Of a DNA stretch of 30,477 nucleotides, positions 15,722 through 26,230 are shown in pieces (the first letter of the stretch is position 1; each line of letters begins with the position of its first letter). Source of the stretch: Acidobacteriota bacterium. GTDB lineage: Bacteria > Acidobacteriota > Terriglobia > Terriglobales > Acidobacteriaceae. The stretch is from the NCBI GenBank assembly GCA_021779695.1, contig JAJYAE010000011.1, positions 1 through 30,477 on the forward strand, given 5' to 3'. The position numbers were made by a program, and so were the translations under genes. The notes under the pieces are model-generated. The model saw only the letters and a list, made by a program, of their open reading frames with translations, made no database searches and had not been told where the DNA came from.

Positions 15722-16654
15722 CTAGAAGAGTCCGATATAGCCTTCAGGAATTGGCGCGTGCTTCAGCAAGCCCAGTTCACCGGCGAGCCGCTCTAGTCGA
15801 GTGCGCGTCGCTGCCGTGGGCGGCACGAGCGGAAGCCGGACGACATCCGTGGTTCGGCCCATCAGGCTGAGAATTGTCTTCACTGGCGCCGGATTCGATT
15901 CCCAAAAATTGGCTTCAAACAAGCGGCCGTATTGCCGCTCCAACTCGCGGGCGGCCTGCCAGTCATTGTGCAGCGCGGCGCGAATCATGCGGCTCACTTC
16001 AGCTGGAGCCTCGTTCGAGGCCACGCTAATCAGTCCGTGTGCACCGATGCCAATCGCCGCCAGGGCGAGATTGTCGTCTCCGGAGAAGACCTTGAAGCCG
16101 CGGGGCAGGGAATGAACAAGTTCCGAAATCTGCGTCAGCTTGCCGCTCGCTTCCTTGATGGCCTGAATATTCGGCGCGGCTTCAGCGAGGCGCACAACCG
16201 TTTGCGGTTCCAGGTTAGCGGCGGTGCGCCCCGGCACGTTGTACAGAACCACGGGCACGGGATCAACCGCCTGGGCAAGGGCGAGGAAGTGCTGGTACTG
16301 CCCCTCCTGGGTGGGCTTGTTGTAGTAGGGATTTGCGGAGAGGATTGCGCTGATGCCGCGCACCTGCGACAGGAGCCGGGCCTGGCGCAACAAGGTCCGA
16401 GTGCAGTTGTGTGTACAGCCTGCCCAGATGGGAACGCGCCCAGCCGCCGCATCCACGATGATGTGGACGGTATGGAGCCACTCCTCCTCATCCAGAGTCG
16501 CCGCTTCCCCTGTGGACCCGCAGGCCACAAGAAAATCGACGCCCGAATCGATTTGCCAGTTGACGAGCGCACGCAAGGCGCTCTCGTCGATTGAGTCTCT
16601 GCCATCCGCCCGGAACGGAGTGACAATCGCAGTGCCGCAACCTGTCGTTTCCAT
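15722..16654 (-). CDS. dapA: 4-hydroxy-tetrahydrodipicolinate synthase
   Basis: The 310-residue protein is a full TIM barrel of the DapA/N-acetylneuraminate lyase family. It condenses pyruvate with aspartate semialdehyde in lysine and diaminopimelate synthesis. Counted from ATG 16654, the CGSTGE motif is at 45-50, catalytic Tyr138 lies in YNVPGR and the Schiff-base Lys167 in IKEASG; Arg143 of the same YNVPGRTA stretch would bind the substrate carboxylate. The stretch after strand 3 reads AGCTHNCT, whereas DapA proteins usually have AGTGSNNT, so two cysteines replace small polar residues near the active-site mouth. A GTG one codon earlier (16657) is an alternative start. Divergent from rplU, upstream in an operon with the DUF1080 gene. 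Confidence 0.9.
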   Translation of the reverse strand: METTGCGTAIVTPFRADGRDSIDESALRALVNWQIDSGVDFLVACGSTGEAATLDEEEWLHTVHIIVDAAAGRVPIWAGCTHNCTRTLLRQARLLSQVRGISAILSANPYYNKPTQEGQYQHFLALAQAVDPVPVVLYNVPGRTAANLEPQTVVRLAEAAPNIQAIKEASGKLTQISELVHSLPRGFKVFSGDDNLALAAIGIGAHGLISVASNEAPAEVSRMIRAALHNDWQAARELERQYGRLFEANFWESNPAPVKTILSLMGRTTDVVRLPLVPPTAATRTRLERLAGELGLLKHAPIPEGYIGLF

Positions 16655-16756
16655 CACTGGAAAGTGTATACCGTCGCCCGCTGTGAAGTGTGACAGGGGG
16701 GACCCCCATTTCTGTGAAAGATTGCCTGCTGACCCGTGGGCCTTCCGGGGGATCCA

Positions 16757-16785
16757 TTGACCTGTGCGGCCAAAGCCGGTACACT
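16757..16785 (+). promoter_or_regulatory. sigma70-type promoter of rplU-rpmA
   Basis: TTGACC (16757-16762) and TACACT (16780-16785) are separated by exactly 17 nt. Transcription would begin near 16792, leaving an untranslated leader of about 150 nt before rplU that includes a T6 run at 16890-16895. In the same divergent region a GGGGGACCCCC-type palindrome lies near 16695-16706. Confidence 0.7.
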
Positions 16786-16944
16786 ACTCTAGTTTGGCGA
16801 TTCCTGCCTGTTGCCGTGGAGCCAGACGTTCGCCGAGAGATTCTGAAGGCTTGAGCGTACCGCGGCACAGAAGTATCCGCCCGAGCTGGTTTTTTGATTT
16901 GTTGCGAGCGCAATCGGCAGAGCCGGCGCTGCGCTGGAGGATGT

Positions 16945-17271
16945 ATGTACGCGGTCATTCGTACCGGTGGAAAACAATATCGGGTCGCCCCTGGCGACGT
17001 GCTGAAGATTGAAAGTGTCGCATCGACGGATCAGACCGTGGAGTTCAGCGACGTGCTGGCCGTTTCCGGCGAGCAGGGTTCAGTCGCCAAGCCAGCCAAG
17101 GCCAAGGTAACGGCTGAGGTGCTCGGCGAAGGCCGTGGCGACAAGATTCTGGTCTTCCACCTGAAGCGCAAGAAGCAGTACAAAAAGCTGCAGGGGCACC
17201 GGCAGAACTTTACTGAGGTCCGCATCAAGGCCATCGAGGCCGATGGCAAGACCTATACCGCAGCCAAGTAG
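16945..17271 (+). CDS. rplU: 50S ribosomal protein L21
   Basis: The 108-residue protein is full length. MYAVIRTGGKQYRV at the N-terminus and the C-terminal KKQYKKLQGHRQNFTEVRI match the rRNA-binding L21 signatures. The start is ATG 16945, with GGAGG at 16936-16940; an upstream in-frame ATG at 16894 has no ribosome site and adds a non-conserved Cys-rich tail. rpmA follows after 33 nt in the usual bacterial order, but obgE, often third, is absent here because an opposite-strand gene follows. Confidence 0.97.
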   Translation: MYAVIRTGGKQYRVAPGDVLKIESVASTDQTVEFSDVLAVSGEQGSVAKPAKAKVTAEVLGEGRGDKILVFHLKRKKQYKKLQGHRQNFTEVRIKAIEADGKTYTAAK

Positions 17272-17304
17272 GCGCGGCAGATTCACTGAGAGAGGGATTC
17301 GGCA

Positions 17305-17568
17305 ATGGCACATAAAAAGGGTGGCGGAAGCTCAACAAATGGACGCGATTCCAATGCGCAGCGACTGGGCGTGAAGGCCTTTGCGGGCCAGCTCGTCACA
17401 GGGGGCTCGATCATCATGCGGCAGCGTGGCACGCGGATCAAACCAGGCGCGAATGTGGGCATCGGCTCCGACGACACGCTCTTTGCCAAGGTGACTGGAC
17501 GCGTGAAATTCACCGACCACGGCAACCGCGGGCGGTTCGCCTCCGTGGAACCAGTCGCGGCGGAATAA
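17305..17568 (+). CDS. rpmA: 50S ribosomal protein L27
   Basis: The 87-residue protein begins [22 protein letters not shown], the standard L27 N-terminus that reaches into the peptidyl-transferase centre. There is no Firmicutes-type cleavable N-terminal extension. The core reads [28 protein letters not shown]. It is the second gene of the rplU-rpmA operon and is followed by two terminators. Confidence 0.97.
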   Translation: MAHKKGGGSSTNGRDSNAQRLGVKAFAGQLVTGGSIIMRQRGTRIKPGANVGIGSDDTLFAKVTGRVKFTDHGNRGRFASVEPVAAE

Positions 17569-17600
17569 TCCAAACAGAGTAAACCATCGATTTCGATTGG

Positions 17601-17637
17601 CATGGGCCGGGGCATTGCTCCGGCCCATGTTTCTTTT
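17601..17637 (+). terminator. Terminator of the rplU-rpmA operon
   Basis: A perfect 10-bp stem (17601-17610 with 17620-17629) is followed by a T-rich tail TTTCTTTT at 17629-17636, 32 nt after the rpmA stop. Confidence 0.88.
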
Positions 17638-17660
17638 GAAGGCAGTCAGCGAAGGCGACA

Positions 17661-17694
17661 AGAAAAAGGCCGGACCCGAGCAGGTCCGGCCTTT
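17661..17694 (-). terminator. Terminator of the membrane-protein gene (probably bidirectional)
   Basis: A perfect 12-bp stem (17665-17676 with 17683-17694) has a 6-nt loop. On the minus strand the stem runs into TTTTTCT. On the plus strand the stem itself ends CCTTTC, so it may back up the rpmA terminator. It lies 24 nt after the stop at 17719. Confidence 0.88.
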
Positions 17695-17718
17695 CGATTC
17701 GAGAATCACGCAGCTTCT

Positions 17719-18603
17719 TCAGGACTTGGTTTCGCTGCTCTGTAAATTCCGTGAGATGACCTTGTCGACAACTTTTTCGACGTCAGACAGGAAGAAACCT
17801 GTCGATGGTTGAGCGACCGCAACCTTCGTTCCATGGCCCAATGCCGAGGCGATCTCATTCCACCGGTACACCGTGGAATCGGCAGGCATCACAAGCGGCA
17901 TCCGTACCGGCTCCGGCCGGACAAAGTAGGCGATCCAGATGCCCAGCGAGAGAAGAATGACGGCCTCGTTGGCAAACTGCAGCGGCGAGGTGAGCGACTC
18001 AAAGTGGGAAATCAGGCTGGACGTCACAAAATCATTTGCCGCCATCAGACCCAATCCCAGGCTGAGCCCAACCGTCAAATCGCGCATCGAGGAGCGAAAG
18101 GCATTCATGCTGAGGCAGAGGAACGCAAGGAGACAGAGACCCATGATCCCGACAACGCGCATCATGGCGATGGCGCCGCTGCAGATCAACGGGTCCCCGG
18201 CGTGTCCCTGCGTCAATGACAGGCTACCGAAGCTTACCAGGAGCGAAACTAATGCCACCCATCGAAACGCAACAGTGCCCAGCATCTTGAGTCCGGAGAG
18301 CGTTGCCAGCACTGCACTGAACACTTCGAGGCAAACAAAAAAGAGGCACACCGCGCTGGCGCCGTAGACGGTCCAGTAGCCGTAGAAATAGAGCGGACGG
18401 AAGATGTGACCGGGAGCCCATGATTGCGCCATGGCATAAAGAATTGCGAGCAGGATTGGCATCGAACCGAGCCGGAGGGCCAGGTACTTGCTCATCGCGG
18501 GGAAGCGGTGATGCAGGCCCTTCTTCCAGAAAGTGAAGCCGGCTACAGCCCAAAGAAGAAATTCGGCCGCAGTCATGACGGACATAGCGAAGTTCAACGG
18601 CAT
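17719..18603 (-). CDS. Polytopic membrane protein of unknown function
   Basis: I do not recognise this 294-residue protein. It has about seven hydrophobic segments (near residues 5-25, 45-63, 72-98, 108-128, 145-170, 175-196 and 208-228) followed by a soluble tail of about 65 residues (MPADSTVYRWNEIASALGHG ... DVEKVVDKVISRN), probably cytoplasmic. Similar-looking unannotated membrane proteins with a seven-helix front end occur in Acidobacteria. No catalytic motif is visible. A GGGAGGG site lies 14 nt before the ATG, a rather long distance, so the start could be a few codons further in (Met7 or Met10). Monocistronic, with its own terminator. Confidence 0.7.
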   Translation of the reverse strand: MPLNFAMSVMTAAEFLLWAVAGFTFWKKGLHHRFPAMSKYLALRLGSMPILLAILYAMAQSWAPGHIFRPLYFYGYWTVYGASAVCLFFVCLEVFSAVLATLSGLKMLGTVAFRWVALVSLLVSFGSLSLTQGHAGDPLICSGAIAMMRVVGIMGLCLLAFLCLSMNAFRSSMRDLTVGLSLGLGLMAANDFVTSSLISHFESLTSPLQFANEAVILLSLGIWIAYFVRPEPVRMPLVMPADSTVYRWNEIASALGHGTKVAVAQPSTGFFLSDVEKVVDKVISRNLQSSETKS

Positions 18604-18712
18604 AGAACCCAGCGCCCTCCCGAGAGCCCAATCAGGATAGCGCGCAAGAGACCGAGCTTCAAAATGAAATGAAGCTGGGGTCTTACCACTTTCGTGCTAC
18701 GCGAGGTGTTGC

Positions 18713-18865
18713 TTATCTGCAATAGACGCTGCAAGTCGGGACAGGCAGCGACGAGGTGGCAGAAAGGTGACTGGCGACTGCGTGGGAGCTGGAACTGGTG
18801 GTGGCAGCAGCAGCGAAACCGGCAACGACAACAGCAAAAGCAAAGATGCGGACGGCGAGTTTCAT
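18713..18865 (-). CDS. Small secreted peptide (50 residues), unknown function
   Basis: ATG 18865 is chosen over an upstream in-frame start at 18922: it has AGAGG 9 nt upstream and begins a clean signal peptide (MKLAVRIFAFAVVVAGFAAAA). The mature part would be about 30 residues, Ser/Thr/Ala-rich, with two Cys three residues apart near the C-terminus (PTCSVYCR), so a disulfide or metal site is possible. A leader hairpin lies just upstream. Expression is not proven; the combination of signal peptide, ribosome site and hairpin makes a real gene likely. Confidence 0.6.
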   Translation of the reverse strand: MKLAVRIFAFAVVVAGFAAAATTSSSSHAVASHLSATSSLPVPTCSVYCR

Positions 18866-21799
<2,934 letters not shown>

Positions 21800-21840
21800 A
21801 GCGATTCTGCAGGGTTCATCGCCATTTCTGCATTCTTCGC

Positions 21841-21870
21841 AGGCGGCTCTTTCTCAGGGAAGAGCCGCTT
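21841..21870 (+). terminator. Hairpin after gyrB
   Basis: An 11-bp stem with one G-T pair (21841-21851 with 21860-21870) has an 8-nt loop, 42 nt after the gyrB stop. There is no T tail, so intrinsic termination is uncertain. Confidence 0.4.
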
Positions 21871-21958
21871 CACGTCCCAGCGTTGGAACACGGCAACTAC
21901 GAAGCCGCTTGAGTTGACGCTGCGCATCGAGCGCATGCCAGCGCCAGTTGGTCTTCCA

Positions 21959-21999
21959 GGCCCGCTGAATTTTCAGGCTTCGTGCAAATTCAGCGGGCC
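21959..21999. repeat. Perfect 14-bp inverted repeat between gyrB and the cytochrome-porin gene
   Basis: The arms 21959-21972 and 21986-21999 are fully complementary and separated by 13 nt. It lies 27 nt past the stop of the minus-strand gene, between convergent genes, so it may end both transcripts, although neither side has a T run. Confidence 0.6.
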
Positions 22000-22026
22000 C
22001 TAGGATGACCTGCCGGCGACACTTCA

Positions 22027-25000
22027 TTACCAGCTTCGTCCGATATACACATCGATGACACGCAGAGCGCCGTTCAGGTTCGGATTCCAGTAGTTTCCGT
22101 AGCTGCCGTAATGAAACACGACCCCCGCCTCAACCTTATGCGGCAGGATGTAATACGCCTTGGCATCACCCAGCCACTGGGGTACGCGGACTTCCGAAAT
22201 CTGGGTTGAGCTGAGCGCCAGATTCCCAAGTGCAGACTGGAACATTCCGGGATCGAAGACTCCCTGTTGAATCAAAGCCGCGTTACCAACCGAAGCTGCA
22301 TCGTTTGGATTCAGATCCGGCCGGTATCCGCTATTCGATGCGTTGTGAGTGAAGCGCAGGTCGATGCCAACCCGATCCTTCACTGTATAGGTTGAGTCAC
22401 CCCAAACTACCTGGCTAAGCTGCTTGTAGGGCACCAGAGGCTCGTCGACCACATAGTTTGTTGAGCTGTCATTCTGGAAGGCCATGTAGGTTCGCAGATT
22501 TTCCTGCTGGTAGGAGTAGCCGAGATTCAGATTCCATGGAGCCAAGGGGCGAATCTCCGCACTCGCAGTCTCGGCGTAGATGCGGTTGCGCCGCTGGAAG
22601 TTTGAGGGCAATCCGGCAATATCGCCGCCAAATCCCTGTGCTGCTGTCGGCGTATTGGGCAGTGCCGGTGAAGCAAAGGCGTTCTGTACATCGAATCTGG
22701 CATCGTTTTGGAACGTCAGCCACGGCTTCGGCGTGAGCCAGATACTGGCAAACATGCGGTTGTCACTACCGGGAATAATCAGATAACCGGGATGATGTGT
22801 CCCTGTCCAGTCGTAACCCGCGCGTGCATTCCACAGCACGCTCCGATAGCGCACGGCGAGGCCCGCTTCATTACTGGTCGTCGAAGGGATGACCGTTTGC
22901 AGATCGGTGTTATCCATCGAGTACACTTGCGGCCATAATGCAGCGTTTGAGCGCGTAATTCCGCTGCGTTTGTAGTTCATCTCAAGACTTAGTCCCGCAG
23001 GAAGCTCATATTCCGCCTGCAGTCCCTCCCAATGGCGGTGCCATGAGACATTGCCATAGAGCGAGTAGTACGGCGTGAAGCCGTTGATCATGTTCTGCTG
23101 ATGAAAATCGGCGCTCAGGCGCAAACGTTGTTCAGGTGTCCAACTCGCAGTGTCGTCGGTGTCGAACCAGTTCTGCGGATTGCGCGTAAAGGTGTTTCGA
23201 ACGCGGGTGTAGGTCACCTGCCCATTGACCAGGAATGTCTCCGAAGTCGTCAGGTTCATCCGTACCGTATCGGCGGAGTATTGGCTGGGCGAGGGAATGT
23301 CATAGTAATAGCTTCCCACCGGAACGTCCTGCGGAGCCGGGCCTGAAGGTGGCGGATTCACCGTCGAGAATCCTTCATTTTCCGGAGTGAACGGTCCGGT
23401 GTATGTAACCGTCGGGAAGATGAGGCGGTCGTTGAAGCTGCTGAATTTGTGCTCGTAGAGGAAGTGCATCAGGTGATGCACTGCAAAATCGGCCCCGCCT
23501 GCAATGTTGCGCGTGGTGTAGTTGACTGGCTGGAACTGCGAGGCCTGGTGGCATTGTTCGCCGCAGGTCGTGTTGACGCCGCCGACATAGACTGCGGGCG
23601 TAGAGTTTTCATCGAGATAGGTCAGCTGGGTTTCCCCTGTCTTGGCCTGCATCTCGCCCTTCACAAAAAGATGAATCGGCAGCGCGGAGGGCTTGAAGCG
23701 CAGATAGCCGTTGCCAAGCCGCCGCGTCACCGCGAACACTGCATTGGCCGGGATTGAATCCGTCACCGCGCCGGGCAAGCCAAAATCAGAGGGAGACAAC
23801 TGAGCGAGGTAAGAGACGTAGTGGTCCTGCTCCTGCACCAGGCTGCGCAGATCGAGTCCAGCCTGCAGTCGATCGCTCACGGTCACTTGCGAGCGTACGG
23901 AATAATCTGTGCCCGTGAGCACGACGCCGCGCGAAACCGCCGTGAGATGCTTTGCCGGGTTCACGTATGCGACAGAAATATTTGTGCCGCCCGACTGCTG
24001 CAAGCTGTCGTACTCGCCCACGCGGCTGGCAAAGCCTGAGATGTGGAGGAACCGGTAGGCAGCGGAGGATGCGGACCAGCCACTGCCCGGATCATCTGCT
24101 GAAGAATCGCCTTGGTCGACTGTCGAAGCAACGCCGGGAAAGGGGTGCAGCTTCGGTCCGAGCAGCGCCGCGGCGCTTCCCAGGGCGGTTGCTGCGGCTG
24201 CCACGCTTGTTGCAGCCTTCGACGAAGCGTGTGGTGCATACTTCGACTGTGAGACCGTGTTCACCATTTGAGCCGTAGGCTCTGAAGGCATACCCCATTG
24301 CCCCTTGTCCATGAAGCGGCTGCCGCCACTGGGCGTTGCCACATCGGTTCCATGAATCGTCGCATGGCAATTGGTGCAGCGGTCGGCGAGCGGCAGCGCC
24401 GCTCCGTTGTGATGGCCACTGTGGCATTGCAGACAAAGCGCAGGTTCGCTGACGGTCAAGAGATTTGTGTTCGGCGATCCATGCGGCGTGTGGCAGTTCA
24501 GGCAATCCTCTGAGACAGGTGGATGCTGATAGGCGAATGGTCCGCGATACTGCGCATGGCAACGCAGGCAAAGCTCGTTGACATTCGACACACGAAGATT
24601 CCGGCCCGCCGATCCTCCGTGGGGGTCGTGGCAGTCTGCGCAGCTCATCTTCCCTTCACGCAGCGGGTGATGATAGGGCATGCTGAGTTGCGCTCCCTCG
24701 GTCCGATGGCAGCGCAGGCATGCCTCAGTTGAAGCCGCACGCGACTCGACAATTGCATTCGTCTCCGGCGAGACAAGATTCCCACGCTGCGCGCCCTGCG
24801 TCGCTGTGTCGAAGCGCGCGGGAACCAAGTGCGCGGATTGCCCAGGCTGCGCGTGAACCTGGTGGCAGTCGATGCAGCGCACCCCATTAGCCTCATGAAT
24901 GCCTGTCGACCAATGGCGCGTCATCGCGTCCTGCGCATGGCAGTTCAGACAGACCGCATTCGCTTCCGCGGCGGGTCGCTTTTGGGGAGAGATGATCTTG

Positions 25001-25281
25001 GTCACGTCTCCGCCGCCCTCCATATGCAGGCTGCCGTTGCCGTGGCATTCTTCGCAGGTCACGCCCTGCTGCTGATGAAAGGCGTGCTGGTAGCTCTTGG
25101 CCACATCGGCATGACAACTCGCGCAGGTATCGGCGCCGATCGGCGTGGCACCCGCAATCCGCAATGACTTACGGACGGGCCGCAACTCCTTCGAAGAGCT
25201 TTCAGAAATGGAATGGGTTGGGAAAAAGACGGCAATAATAAGAATTACGGCACTCGTCAGGCAAAAAGGAACACGTCGCAT
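22027..25281 (-). CDS. Fused decaheme c-type cytochrome / MtrB-like outer-membrane beta-barrel
   Basis: I choose ATG 25281 (1084 residues), which begins a typical signal peptide (MRRVPFCLTSAVILIIAVFF); an in-frame GTG/ATG-type start at 25326 would bury it. Residues 50-310 hold ten CXXCH heme motifs (Cys at 53, 76, 111, 136, 188, 214, 238, 260, 283, 302) plus many extra His for bis-His ligation. That is the motif number and length of MtrA/DmsE/PioA. An Ala/Ser-rich linker (about 325-415) leads to about 670 residues of alternating polar/aromatic beta strands ending in VYIGRSW, a C-terminal aromatic typical of outer-membrane barrels and the size of MtrB/PioB. A CX3CH motif (573-578) sits in the barrel part. 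By analogy it should carry electrons across the outer membrane. Direction and partners are unknown. Confidence 0.88.
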   Translation of the reverse strand: MRRVPFCLTSAVILIIAVFFPTHSISESSSKELRPVRKSLRIAGATPIGADTCASCHADVAKSYQHAFHQQQGVTCEECHGNGSLHMEGGGDVTKIISPQKRPAAEANAVCLNCHAQDAMTRHWSTGIHEANGVRCIDCHQVHAQPGQSAHLVPARFDTATQGAQRGNLVSPETNAIVESRAASTEACLRCHRTEGAQLSMPYHHPLREGKMSCADCHDPHGGSAGRNLRVSNVNELCLRCHAQYRGPFAYQHPPVSEDCLNCHTPHGSPNTNLLTVSEPALCLQCHSGHHNGAALPLADRCTNCHATIHGTDVATPSGGSRFMDKGQWGMPSEPTAQMVNTVSQSKYAPHASSKAATSVAAAATALGSAAALLGPKLHPFPGVASTVDQGDSSADDPGSGWSASSAAYRFLHISGFASRVGEYDSLQQSGGTNISVAYVNPAKHLTAVSRGVVLTGTDYSVRSQVTVSDRLQAGLDLRSLVQEQDHYVSYLAQLSPSDFGLPGAVTDSIPANAVFAVTRRLGNGYLRFKPSALPIHLFVKGEMQAKTGETQLTYLDENSTPAVYVGGVNTTCGEQCHQASQFQPVNYTTRNIAGGADFAVHHLMHFLYEHKFSSFNDRLIFPTVTYTGPFTPENEGFSTVNPPPSGPAPQDVPVGSYYYDIPSPSQYSADTVRMNLTTSETFLVNGQVTYTRVRNTFTRNPQNWFDTDDTASWTPEQRLRLSADFHQQNMINGFTPYYSLYGNVSWHRHWEGLQAEYELPAGLSLEMNYKRSGITRSNAALWPQVYSMDNTDLQTVIPSTTSNEAGLAVRYRSVLWNARAGYDWTGTHHPGYLIIPGSDNRMFASIWLTPKPWLTFQNDARFDVQNAFASPALPNTPTAAQGFGGDIAGLPSNFQRRNRIYAETASAEIRPLAPWNLNLGYSYQQENLRTYMAFQNDSSTNYVVDEPLVPYKQLSQVVWGDSTYTVKDRVGIDLRFTHNASNSGYRPDLNPNDAASVGNAALIQQGVFDPGMFQSALGNLALSSTQISEVRVPQWLGDAKAYYILPHKVEAGVVFHYGSYGNYWNPNLNGALRVIDVYIGRSW

Positions 25282-25610
25282 CGGTTTGCCCCCGTGGGTA
25301 GGTATCCAGAATGCACGCACGCCCAAATTCTGGTGGTGGGTGGTACCCAGGAATCTTTGGAATAACCTACAACCTCATTGAATTGTGACCGAGTGGCGCC
25401 TGCTGATGTGATCGTGGGAGCTTTCATGCTGCCCTTACCTGCCGTGTATGCACAGTGGGCCTTCAACGTCCATCGATCTTCGATGGCGACGCTACATCCA
25501 TCACTCTACTCAGGATGTGCCAACTGTCACGTGAATTTGTGAGCTGGCTCACTTTTCAGTGAACCGAACCAGATGCCGTCAAATCGATGGCGATGCATTC
25601 TCGGACTGGC
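25282..25610. other. Upstream region of the cytochrome-porin gene
   Basis: This 329-nt stretch separates the DUF1801 stop from the cytochrome start (both minus strand). It contains two perfect short palindromic hairpins: CCATCGA/TCGATGG (25470-25486, 3-nt loop) and GTGAGC/GCTCAC (25539-25552, 2-nt loop). The second could end the DUF1801 transcript or be an operator. No clear -35/-10 pair and no further gene were found. Confidence 0.5.
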
Positions 25611-26006
25611 TTAGCGCACCGCCTGCTTCACCAGCGCGGCGATTCTCTCCTCTTCGGCCTCGGTGATCTCCTTCAGGGCATATGCGGTCGGCCACATGGC
25701 GCCCTCGTCCAGGGTGGCTTCATGCATAAAGCCGAATGTTGCATAGCGCGTATTGAATCGATGAGCACTCTGGAAGAAGCAGACAATCTTGCCGTTCCTG
25801 CTGTACGCAGGCATCCCGTACCACAGCCTCGGCACCAGCTCCGGCGCAGCCGCTTGAATGATGGCATGGAGCCGTTCGCCAAGGCGGCGATCCTGCGTCG
25901 GCAGCCCGGCAAGATTGGCCAGCACTTCGCTCTCCCCATCCGGCTTCCTTGTCCGGGCTCCAGCTTGCGTCTTCCTTTTGCTCGATGCCTTTTTAGCGGG
26001 CTTCAT
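25611..26006 (-). CDS. DUF1801 / YdhG-like domain protein
   Basis: From ATG 26006 the protein has 131 residues: a Lys/Arg-rich start ([12 protein letters not shown]) and then a DUF1801 domain (about 30-125) with [22 protein letters not shown] and the closing ALVKQAV helix. The fold is shared with YdhG and with proteins loosely called iron chaperones; no biochemical role is secure. Two earlier in-frame starts (26033 and 26108) exist. I prefer 26006 because GAGG lies about 11 nt upstream and earlier residues do not look conserved. It is an isolated gene. Confidence 0.7.
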   Translation of the reverse strand: MKPAKKASSKRKTQAGARTRKPDGESEVLANLAGLPTQDRRLGERLHAIIQAAAPELVPRLWYGMPAYSRNGKIVCFFQSAHRFNTRYATFGFMHEATLDEGAMWPTAYALKEITEAEEERIAALVKQAVR

Positions 26007-26230
26007 ACGAGATCCATCCTCAATGCGGACCATCATAAAACACGCGAGCGCATCCTCCGCTGCATGCGGCGCGCCACTGGCGTAAATAAGGCAAAGCGCA
26101 AAGGGCAAGGCCGGTGAACAGGAGCAGTGCCATCGGGAGTTCTGCCACGAGGCCGCGCCTGCGGAATCGATCGACTCCAGTTGATTCGGGATTTCCTCGC
26201 AGCAGCGGATTTTCTTCCGTCAGTCTTTTC

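Noticed and set aside
16894..16944. N-terminal extension of L21 from an upstream ATG
   Set aside because: The extension is Cys/Arg-rich and not conserved in L21; the GGAGG site lies before the internal ATG at 16945.
25255..25300. Possible c-di-GMP (GEMM) riboswitch before the cytochrome gene, because the minus strand has GGGGGCAAACC just before the start codon
   Set aside because: Only the first conserved block is present and it runs straight into the start codon; the second conserved half and the pairing stems of the riboswitch are missing.
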